Shown here piece by piece: positions 17,500-24,942 of a stretch of 64,000 nt of DNA. Origin of the DNA: an uncultured Paracoccaceae bacterium (GTDB lineage: Bacteria > Pseudomonadota > Alphaproteobacteria > Rhodobacterales > Rhodobacteraceae); NCBI GenBank assembly GCA_913043905.1, contig CAJWNQ010000003.1, forward strand, positions 1 to 64,000, written 5' to 3'. Below the pieces are notes generated by a model, which saw nothing but the letters and a program-made list of their open reading frames with translations, was not told the DNA's origin and made no database searches. How positions within the stretch are numbered: position 1 is the stretch's first letter; each line of letters starts with the position of its first letter. Both the position numbers and the translations under genes were made by a program.

Positions 17500-18546
17500 A
17501 TGAATATTGCAGGGCAAAATTATAAAATAATGCAGCCATTTTTGGCTAGTTTACGCGATTTTAAGGAGTTTGAAGTACGTTCGGCATTGAACTCTTTGAT
17601 GTCTCGTGATGCAATAATTCATATGTGTCATCCGTTTGGTGATCTTTTTTCAGATACATTTTATGATAAATGCTTTGCCCCTCTGATCGTTGCAATGCCT
17701 GATATTGAACGTCGTGATACAATTTTTATTAGTGGCCAAACACCTGAAGGAGACTACTGGGTTGGATGCTGTGGTTCATATATAGGTACATTTGTGATGC
17801 CTTTTTTAGATATACCTCCAACTGGTCATTTGGCTCACATGCGCTTTCATGAATTTTACCGTTTTTCTGGAAATAAAGTAGTTGAAGTTCAAGCTATTTG
17901 GGATATTCCAGAATTGATGATGCAAGCCAACGCTTGGCCAATGGCACCTAGTTTGGGCCGCGAATGGCATATTCCAGGGCCAATTACTCAAGATGGTATG
18001 AGTGATTATACTGATCAGGTGGAAAGAAGTTTGCAAAGCCAAGCACACGTTTTGGATATGCTAACTGCGTTGAGCCGGCATCCAGTTGAGCCAGTTGAAG
18101 CTATGGAACTTGAACATTTCTGGCATCCTAAGATGACATGGTATGGGCCCTCAGGTATAGGCACAGCACGTGGAATATCTGGATTTAGACATTGGCACCA
18201 AATTCCTTTTCTTAATGCTATGCCTGACCGAGGTCAGTTTCCTGATGAAGTAACACCTCACTTTTTCGCAGAAGGCGACTATGTTGCAGTCACTGGGTGG
18301 CCAGACATGGTTCAAACTGTGACTGGATCTGGATGGATGGGTATTGTTCCAAATGGGAAAAAAATTTCCATTCGTTCTTTAGATTTTTGGCGTCTAGAAA
18401 GTAACAAAATTCGTGAGAATTGGGTGTTGTTAGATTTACTGGATATATACAAACAGCTAGATGTTGATGTGCTCGCTCGTTTGCGAGAATTTAATAAAGC
18501 ACGTAATATAAATCGTTTAAGTCTTACGCTAGGAGAAGACGAATGA
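17500..18546 (+). CDS. SnoaL/NTF2-like double-domain protein (copy 3)
   Basis: A 348-residue protein with two SnoaL-like domains. The first contains FMPFLDIPPTGHLAHMRFHEFYRF-type core strands (~95-125); the second starts MTWYGPSGIGTARGI (~208) and ends SLDFWRLESNKIRENWVLLD (~295-315). It is the closest relative in this window of the minus-strand copy at 10145 (WWGPAGIG, NKLKENWIFIDLL). It begins immediately after the HisD-like stop and overlaps the SDR gene by ATGA. Enzyme class is inferred; the substrate is unknown. Confidence 0.82.
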   Translation: MNIAGQNYKIMQPFLASLRDFKEFEVRSALNSLMSRDAIIHMCHPFGDLFSDTFYDKCFAPLIVAMPDIERRDTIFISGQTPEGDYWVGCCGSYIGTFVMPFLDIPPTGHLAHMRFHEFYRFSGNKVVEVQAIWDIPELMMQANAWPMAPSLGREWHIPGPITQDGMSDYTDQVERSLQSQAHVLDMLTALSRHPVEPVEAMELEHFWHPKMTWYGPSGIGTARGISGFRHWHQIPFLNAMPDRGQFPDEVTPHFFAEGDYVAVTGWPDMVQTVTGSGWMGIVPNGKKISIRSLDFWRLESNKIRENWVLLDLLDIYKQLDVDVLARLREFNKARNINRLSLTLGEDE

Positions 18547-19301
18547 TCTTGCCATCGACGCCATCATTTTCATTAGAAGGTAAACGGGCTTTGGTCACCG
18601 GTGCATCATCTGGTATTGGCCAAGCTTGTGCTGTAGCTATGGCTGAAGCAGGAGCGAAGGTTGTTTGCGCGGCACGTGGTTCTGATCGTTTAAATCAAAC
18701 AGTTACTGCAATGGTAAACAAAGGCTTGGATGTAGAAGCGTTAGTCTTGGACCAAACAGATTTAAACGCACTCAAATCTGCGTTGAACAATCCATATGAT
18801 ATTGTAATAAATTCGGCAGGAATGGCTCGTCATAATCCAGCACTGGATACACTGCCTGAAGACTTTGACGCGGTAATGAATTTAAACTTGCGATCAGCTT
18901 ATTTTTTATCTTCTTATGCAGCAACGGCTATGAATGCGGCTAATATTAGTGGATCTATAATTCATATTTCATCACAAATGGGTCATGTTGGTGGCATTGA
19001 TCGTACGGTTTATTCTGCTTCCAAACATGCACTTGAAGGTATGGTTAAAAGCATGGCTATTGAATGGGGTAAATTAAACATTCGTATCAACACGATTTGT
19101 CCAACATTTATTCGAACACCATTAACCCAATCAACGTTTGATAATCCAGAGCGCGCAGCGTTTATTTTGGGAAAAATCAAACTTGGCCGTGTTGGTGAGG
19201 TTCATGACATTATGGGTGCGGCTGTTTATTTAGCCTCTGATGCCTCATCTCTGGTTACTGGAACACACCTGATTGTGGATGGGGGTTGGACAGCTGAGTA
19301 A
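18543..19301 (+). CDS. Short-chain dehydrogenase/reductase
   Basis: A 252-residue classical SDR. The NAD(P) site is TGASSGIGQA (~18-27), NSAGMA is the NNAG equivalent (~90), and the catalytic triad is Ser in IHISSQMG (~141), Tyr in VYSASKHA (~156) and Lys four residues later. The C-terminus GTHLIVDGGWTAE is typical. It probably oxidises or reduces a hydroxyl/keto group of the imported compound. AGGAGAAGACGA gives a good ribosome site; the next gene's ATG overlaps its TAA. Confidence 0.9.
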   Translation: MILPSTPSFSLEGKRALVTGASSGIGQACAVAMAEAGAKVVCAARGSDRLNQTVTAMVNKGLDVEALVLDQTDLNALKSALNNPYDIVINSAGMARHNPALDTLPEDFDAVMNLNLRSAYFLSSYAATAMNAANISGSIIHISSQMGHVGGIDRTVYSASKHALEGMVKSMAIEWGKLNIRINTICPTFIRTPLTQSTFDNPERAAFILGKIKLGRVGEVHDIMGAAVYLASDASSLVTGTHLIVDGGWTAE

Positions 19302-20320
19302 TGGTTGAACGGGTCACTTCATTTCAAGTAGCTAAATTAGCTGGGGTAAGCCAATCAGCTGTTAGTAGAGTATTTACGCCTGGGGCATCAGCAAGTTCAA
19401 AAACCATGCAGAAGGTTCGCACCGCTGCTGATGAATTAGGCTATAGGCCAAACATTTTAGCCCGGTCCCTAATTACTGGGAAAAGTCGCATTATTGGGCT
19501 TGTCGTAGCTTATTTAGATAATTATTTTTATCCAATTGCATTAGAAAAGCTTTCTAATGCATTGCAAGCAGTTGGCTATCACGTATTAGTCTTCATGGAA
19601 TCTAACGATAGTGAGTCTACAGATCATGTAATTGATGGACTGTTAGATTATCAAGTTGATGGAATTATTGCGGCAAGTGTCAGTATATCAAGTGATCTTA
19701 CTGCAAGATGTGAATCAGCCGGTGTCCCAGTTGTCCTATTTAACCGTGCACAAGAATTAAATGATCATTCAGCTGTAACTTCAGATAACTTTGAAGGTGG
19801 GAAAACTGTATCAAGGTTCTTTTTAGCTGCGGGTCATGAACGAATTGCCTACATTGGTGGTTGGGAGGGTGCATCTACGCATCGTGATCGTGAAGCAGGA
19901 TTTTGTGCAGGTCTTAAAGAAGGAAGTAAACAACTAACAGCCTACGCATTAGCTGATTTCTCTGTTGAGCGTGCAAAAGAGGTTGCACGTGAAATGTTTG
20001 ACAAGCCAAATTATCCCGACGCGGTTTTTGTGGTGCAGGATTTAATGGCATTTGCTGTAATGGATGTATTGCGTGATGAGCTTGGGATTAAAATTCCTGA
20101 TGAAGTTAGTATTGTTGGTTATGATGATGTACCACCTGCTGCATTAGCAGCATATGATCTGACGACTATGCGCCAACGTGCCAATATAATGGTCGATAAA
20201 ACTGTTTCTCTTTTGCTAAATAAAATTGATAATCCAGCATTAGTTCCACAGCATATAAAGGTCAAAAGCCCTTTAATTATTCGTAGTTCTGCAAAAATAC
20301 CGAAAGGATGGACCTCATGA
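19301..20320 (+). CDS. LacI-family transcriptional regulator
   Basis: A 339-residue LacI/GalR repressor. The N-terminal HTH reads VTSFQVAKLAGVSQSAVSRVF with the hinge ELGYRPNILARSLITGKSRIIG (~45-66), followed by the periplasmic-binding-like effector domain (ending around QHIKVKSPLIIRSS). It lies within the operon and probably controls it through the palindrome at 11255-11272. The inducer is presumably the imported compound or an intermediate. The start codon overlaps the SDR stop (TAATG). Confidence 0.92.
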   Translation: MVERVTSFQVAKLAGVSQSAVSRVFTPGASASSKTMQKVRTAADELGYRPNILARSLITGKSRIIGLVVAYLDNYFYPIALEKLSNALQAVGYHVLVFMESNDSESTDHVIDGLLDYQVDGIIAASVSISSDLTARCESAGVPVVLFNRAQELNDHSAVTSDNFEGGKTVSRFFLAAGHERIAYIGGWEGASTHRDREAGFCAGLKEGSKQLTAYALADFSVERAKEVAREMFDKPNYPDAVFVVQDLMAFAVMDVLRDELGIKIPDEVSIVGYDDVPPAALAAYDLTTMRQRANIMVDKTVSLLLNKIDNPALVPQHIKVKSPLIIRSSAKIPKGWTS

Positions 20321-21285
20321 AAGGTTTCTCAGATCGCTTTAGCGATTTCCCAGATTATATTTTAGGCATCACCAAAGAAATTTGGGAAAATCGAGGTTTG
20401 GCCACCCTTAATCATTACTACTCTAAAGATATCCCAGTAAGATCTCCTGGCTCTATAGTATTTGGGAATGAGGGAGTAATTGGAGCAACTATGTCAACTC
20501 TTGCAGAATTTCCTGATCGTAGGCTTTTGGGCGAAGATGTAATTTGGTCAGGTTCGCCAGAAAAGGGCATGTTATCTTCTCATCGAATTTTGACAACAGC
20601 AACTCATCTGGGTGATGGGGTATATGGAAAAGCAACAGGAACAAAACTAAGATATCGAGTTATAGCTGATTGTCATGCAATCAATAATCAAATTAATGAT
20701 GAGTGGCTTATCCGTGATCAAGGTGCTGTTGTACGTCAGTTGGGTTGGGATCCACAAAAATATGCAATTGATCTTATCGAGCGTGAGGGCGGGAGAGATA
20801 TTTGTATAAAGCCTTTTCATCCATCAATCGATAAAGTTGGTCCATATACTGGTCGTGGAAATGATAATGAATGGGGCTCAAAATACGCAAATATTTTAAA
20901 TAAGATTATGAGTGCTGATTTAAGTGTTATTCCCAAAGAATATGATCGAGCAGTAACAGGATTTTACCCTGGAGGAATGGAGTTATATTCGACAGATGGT
21001 GTTGATGGCTTTTGGGCTAAATTACGTGCCGCATTTCCATCTGCAATTTTCTCAATCGATCATCAAATTGGGAGAGAAGACCCAATGATGTCTCCACGTG
21101 CCGCAATACGTTGGAGTTTAACTGGCAAACATGATGGTTGGGGTGCTTTTGGAAAACCATCAGGTGCAGAGGTCCATGTTATGGGTGCCAGCCATGTTGA
21201 ATTTGGGCCGTGGGGTATCCGCCGTGAATATACATTATATGATGAAACCTCGATTTGGAAACAGATCATGATGAAGACAGGATAA
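20317..21285 (+). CDS. SnoaL/NTF2-like double-domain protein (copy 4)
   Basis: A 322-residue protein, most diverged of the four. An NTF2-like N-terminal half (YSKDIPVRSPGSIVFGNEGVIG, ~25-45) is followed by a second related half ending FGPWGIRREYTLYDETSIWKQI. I chose the ATG at 20317, which overlaps the LacI stop (ATGA) with AAAGGA upstream; the track start at 20308 adds MDL. Family membership rests on fold-like patterns and context, so it is less certain than for copies 1-3. Confidence 0.7.
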   Translation: MKGFSDRFSDFPDYILGITKEIWENRGLATLNHYYSKDIPVRSPGSIVFGNEGVIGATMSTLAEFPDRRLLGEDVIWSGSPEKGMLSSHRILTTATHLGDGVYGKATGTKLRYRVIADCHAINNQINDEWLIRDQGAVVRQLGWDPQKYAIDLIEREGGRDICIKPFHPSIDKVGPYTGRGNDNEWGSKYANILNKIMSADLSVIPKEYDRAVTGFYPGGMELYSTDGVDGFWAKLRAAFPSAIFSIDHQIGREDPMMSPRAAIRWSLTGKHDGWGAFGKPSGAEVHVMGASHVEFGPWGIRREYTLYDETSIWKQIMMKTG

Positions 21286-21289
21286 GCAG

Positions 21290-22258
21290 ATGACACCGAT
21301 AGAAATGGAAATGCGGATTGTACGATATGGTAATTTAATACCATGTAAGACAGCATTTATTGATGCACATACTCCTGGTAGTGATCAAAAAGAAAACTTT
21401 ACGATTATTGGTGGTGGGGTCTCTGAAAGTCCTGACCAACATGTTCATATCAATGATACCCCTGGGTTTAATATTGGTGCAGCAGGCCAGCCGCCAAAAT
21501 GCCGAAATTCATTACATAGCCACACCACAGCAGAAGTATTTTTCGTTCTTAAAGGCCGCTGGCGTTTCTTTTGGGGGCGTTGGGGTGATGCTGGTGAAGT
21601 CACTTTGGAAGAAGGTGATATTATCAATATTCCAACAGGTATATTCCGTGGGTTTGAAAATATTGGTACTGACTATGGAATGATAATGGCAGTTCTTGGT
21701 GGGGATGATGCAGGAGGCGGGGTAACGTGGGCACCGCAAGTAATCGAAGATGCAGCAAAACATGGATTAATCTTAGGTGACAATGGTAAACTCTACGATA
21801 GTAAAAAGAGCCAAGCTCTTCCTAATGGTGTTGCCCCAATGCCTGTTCTTACAGACGAAGTATTAAAGGAAATTCCTGAACCTCTGGCTATCAATGTCAT
21901 CCCGCGCCATGTGGCAAGGTATCTTGACCTAATGGGACTAGCCGAAAAATTACCGATTAAAGTTATTGGTGAAAGTGCAATTTTACCAGACAAGCCGGGC
22001 TTTGATATTGATTTCATAACACGAGGATCATTAAGTGGTGAGGCATTAACATTTGATAATTCTGTTGTACTAATGCCTATGCGGGGCCATTGGTCGCTGA
22101 AATGGGATAGTGGGAGTGTTGTTTTAAACCCAGGCGATACTTGTTTGTTGCCTATAGGTTTTACACACACACTTGAGCCGTCTATGGCTGGTGAAGTCAG
22201 TCTATATCGAGTGGTTTCAAACGATGATCCTGCAGGCTCAACTTGGGTAGGCTCTTAA
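21290..22258 (+). CDS. Two-cupin-domain protein
   Basis: A 322-residue bicupin. The N-terminal cupin has CRNSLHSHTTAEVFFVLKGRW (~68-88) and LEEGDIINIPTGIFRGFEN (~103), giving a His-X-His...Glu metal-binding set. The C-terminal cupin has MRGHWSLKW and LNPGDTCLLPIGFTHTLEP (~280) but few metal ligands. The layout resembles gentisate-1,2-dioxygenase-type and regulatory bicupins, so a metal-dependent dioxygenase or isomerase acting on an island intermediate is plausible. The gene starts 4 bp after the preceding stop. Confidence 0.78.
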   Translation: MTPIEMEMRIVRYGNLIPCKTAFIDAHTPGSDQKENFTIIGGGVSESPDQHVHINDTPGFNIGAAGQPPKCRNSLHSHTTAEVFFVLKGRWRFFWGRWGDAGEVTLEEGDIINIPTGIFRGFENIGTDYGMIMAVLGGDDAGGGVTWAPQVIEDAAKHGLILGDNGKLYDSKKSQALPNGVAPMPVLTDEVLKEIPEPLAINVIPRHVARYLDLMGLAEKLPIKVIGESAILPDKPGFDIDFITRGSLSGEALTFDNSVVLMPMRGHWSLKWDSGSVVLNPGDTCLLPIGFTHTLEPSMAGEVSLYRVVSNDDPAGSTWVGS

Positions 22259-22279
22259 ATTTAAATGAAAGAAATACTT

Positions 22280-23407
22280 ATGTCTAAAATTCTTACTTCG
22301 CATGTTGGCAGTCTCCCACGAACACAGACGGTTGTGGATTTTATATTTGCACGCGAAAATGAAACTTTATTTGATGTACCAGAATTTGATGCTGCGATGA
22401 CTGTGGCTGTTGATGAAACTGTTGGTAAACAAGCGAAAGCTGGTATTGATATCGTAAGTGATGGTGAAACATCAAAAATTTCTTATGCGACATATGTAAA
22501 AGACCGCTACACCGGATTTTCTGGTGACAGCCCACGTAATGCACCTGCTGACCTTAAAATGTTCCCAACCTTTTTAGAACGCCTTGCTGATGATGGTGGT
22601 ACTCCACAATATGCTCGCCCTATGTGTACGAGTGAAGTAAAGTCTAAAGGTCAGGGTGAGCTTCAGAAAGATATTCATAATTTAAAATCTGCAATGGCAA
22701 ATCATGATAAGACACGTGGTTTTATGAATGCTGCATCACCCGGCGTTATTTCACTATTTTTACAAAATGATTTTTATAAAACACGTGAAGAATATTTGGG
22801 AGCATTAGCCGATGCTATGCGTGAAGAATATGAGACCATTGTTGCTTCTGGACTTGATTTGCAATTAGATTGTCCTGACTTGGCACTATCTCGCCATATG
22901 CTTTTCAATGACTTAACTGACAAAGAATTTATTAAAGTGGCTGCCTCTCATGTTGAGGCGCTAAATTATGCATTACAAAATGTACCAGAAGATAAAGTAA
23001 GAATTCATATTTGTTGGGGCAATTATGAGGGTCCACATTGCTGTGATATCCCAATGGATACTGTTTTTTCAACTTTAATGTCTGCAAAAGCGCAATATTT
23101 GTTATTTGAAACATCAAACCCTCGTCATGCTCACGAATGGACAGTTTTCCGAGATCGTAAATCTGAAATTCCTGATAATAAAGTACTGGTGCCAGGTGTT
23201 GTTGATACAACAACAAACTTTATTGAACATCCTGAATTAGTTGCACAACGTATTGAGCGATTTACTAACATTGTAGGTTCAGAACGTGTTATTGCTGGAT
23301 CTGATTGTGGCTTTGGCACTTTCGCGGGATTTGGGGCTGTAGATCCTGAGATTGCATATGCAAAACTAGCCAGTCTTTCTGCTGGGGCCGCGATGGTGGA
23401 AAAATAA
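22280..23407 (+). CDS. MetE C-terminal-like protein (cobalamin-independent methionine synthase II family)
   Basis: A roughly 375-residue stand-alone TIM-barrel protein homologous to the C-terminal half of MetE (MetE itself is about 750 residues). TSHVGSLPR at the N-terminus and the Zn ligands IHICWGN (~245) and AGSDCGFGTF (~345) are present, so thiol activation by Zn is expected. Family members include methyltransferases and epoxyalkane:CoM transferase. Here it may transfer or remove a methyl or thiol group on the imported substrate. Start set at MSKILTSHVG (22280); the ORF track starts five codons earlier. Its TAA overlaps the next ATG. Confidence 0.82.
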   Translation: MSKILTSHVGSLPRTQTVVDFIFARENETLFDVPEFDAAMTVAVDETVGKQAKAGIDIVSDGETSKISYATYVKDRYTGFSGDSPRNAPADLKMFPTFLERLADDGGTPQYARPMCTSEVKSKGQGELQKDIHNLKSAMANHDKTRGFMNAASPGVISLFLQNDFYKTREEYLGALADAMREEYETIVASGLDLQLDCPDLALSRHMLFNDLTDKEFIKVAASHVEALNYALQNVPEDKVRIHICWGNYEGPHCCDIPMDTVFSTLMSAKAQYLLFETSNPRHAHEWTVFRDRKSEIPDNKVLVPGVVDTTTNFIEHPELVAQRIERFTNIVGSERVIAGSDCGFGTFAGFGAVDPEIAYAKLASLSAGAAMVEK

Positions 23408-24108
23408 TGAAAATGAATTCTTCCTTACTAAAGATATTACAATCAGTAGACACTCCTACGGTATGTAACGCTATAGAAGTTGCTCAAGGTAAACGTGGAT
23501 TCGATGCTTTTACAAGAGGTACAATGCACTGTAGTGCACCTCATGAGCCAGCAATTGTAGGATATGCCCGAACAGCTAAAATTGCTGCAATTAATCCGCC
23601 AACTGAAACCTCTGAGGTTATTAAAAAGCGTAGGATGGCCTATTATAAATATATGGCTGATGCTACAACCCCATCTGTTGCCGTCGTGGAAGATTTGGAT
23701 TTTCCTGATTGTATTGGAGCATTTTGGGGTGAGATTAACACAACTGTTCACAAAGGATTTGGGCTGTCCGGTACTTTAACTAACGGTGTTATGCGTGACC
23801 TTGGTGATAACCCAGAAGGTTATCCTGTAATTGCGGGATCAATAGGTCCAAGCCATGGCTTCGTCCACGTTAAGGAGATTGGCACGCCTGTTGAAATCTT
23901 TGGCATTATGGTAGCTGAAGGTGATCTTATTCATGCTGATCGACATGGAGCTGTCATCATTCCTGAGGACGTGATTGATATTTTAGAGCCTGCGATTAAA
24001 AATTTATTATTGACTGAACAGCTTATATTGGAACCAGCACGCCAACCTGGTTTTGATTTTGATGCATTTGAAGCTGCTTGGTCTGAATTTGAAAAAAATA
24101 GAACTTGA
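23407..24108 (+). CDS. RraA-like aldolase/decarboxylase family protein
   Basis: A 233-residue RraA/HMG-aldolase-fold protein. The diagnostic region is GLSGTLTNGVMRDLGD (~116-131) with the Arg-Asp pair that coordinates divalent metal in 4-hydroxy-4-methyl-2-oxoglutarate aldolases, followed by HADRHGAVIIPED (~178). It could split a 2-oxo-4-hydroxy acid or decarboxylate oxaloacetate, a sensible last step for the island. Last gene of the operon, overlapping the MetE-like gene by one base. The RNase E-inhibitor role of E. coli RraA is unlikely here. Confidence 0.82.
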   Translation: MKMNSSLLKILQSVDTPTVCNAIEVAQGKRGFDAFTRGTMHCSAPHEPAIVGYARTAKIAAINPPTETSEVIKKRRMAYYKYMADATTPSVAVVEDLDFPDCIGAFWGEINTTVHKGFGLSGTLTNGVMRDLGDNPEGYPVIAGSIGPSHGFVHVKEIGTPVEIFGIMVAEGDLIHADRHGAVIIPEDVIDILEPAIKNLLLTEQLILEPARQPGFDFDAFEAAWSEFEKNRT

Positions 24109-24245
24109 TCAATACGTAACATTTAAAGTTATAAAAAAGTAAATTGGTAAAATTCCAAGGTATTTATTTAGTTATATATTATCAAAATAATTTTATTTTA
24201 TATGGTTGTTGCCCTCAATTAGGCTTAGTTTAATTCATCTCAATA

Positions 24246-24668
24246 TCAATCAAGGTTGGGATCCATAGGCAGAGAATTTTTTATTAAACTTATCCATCTT
24301 AAGGCTCGCGCACGATTAACGCCAAAATCAAACCGACCAAATACTGAAGTTGCATAAATAATTAAAGTTTTATCTTGTATGACTATGGCAGTGATATCGG
24401 GAAATCCTAATAATTTTGAACGAGTTACGAACTGTAACGGGTCATTAGAAAGTAATAATGTGCGTGGTGTTGCTAATGCTATATTTGTTATTATTTTATA
24501 AAGTTCATCTGTGCTTCCTGAATAGGTTTTTATAAATACAAACCCATTGCTTGATAGTTGGTTAGAATTAGAATCTGGGATATTAAAAAGTGGATGAACA
24601 TGAGCAAGGCGCACATAGGATGCAATTGTAAAAATTATTATTATTATTATAACAATCAAATATTTCAT
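24246..24668 (-). CDS. DUF1499-like membrane-anchored protein
   Basis: A 140-residue protein with an N-terminal membrane segment rich in Ile (LIVIIIIIIFTIASYVRL) and a short soluble domain ending SVFGRFDFGVNRARALRWISLI. That ending fits the DUF1499 signature (S.xG.sDlGvNR.R). The function is unknown. It stands alone, convergent with the catabolic operon. Confidence 0.65.
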   Translation of the reverse strand: MKYLIVIIIIIIFTIASYVRLAHVHPLFNIPDSNSNQLSSNGFVFIKTYSGSTDELYKIITNIALATPRTLLLSNDPLQFVTRSKLLGFPDITAIVIQDKTLIIYATSVFGRFDFGVNRARALRWISLIKNSLPMDPNLD

Positions 24669-24942
24669 AGTGTTCTCTAATTTTTTTTGAGTAGCATTAT
24701 AGCGCTATTTAGGCATTAGTTTGGTACAATAAAAATATAGTATTGTCATTAAAGTTATCTGTTGGTCAAAGCACATCTACATTTTAGTATAAGATATATA
24801 ACTTATTAAAATTAAAGGTTTCAGTTTTATATAAAAAATATTAATTTTTATATAGTTTATATATGTAAATTTTCATTTTGATAATATATCTAGTCTTTTC
24901 TTTAGTCGGGCTGTTATAGAAGCTTTAAATGAAAGAGCATTT

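Noticed and set aside
16171-19301. Calling the island a DHPS (dihydroxypropanesulfonate) pathway
   Set aside because: Only HpsN-like and SDR similarity supports it; no sulfolyase or TRAP hpsKLM genes are present, and the importer is of the sugar ABC class.
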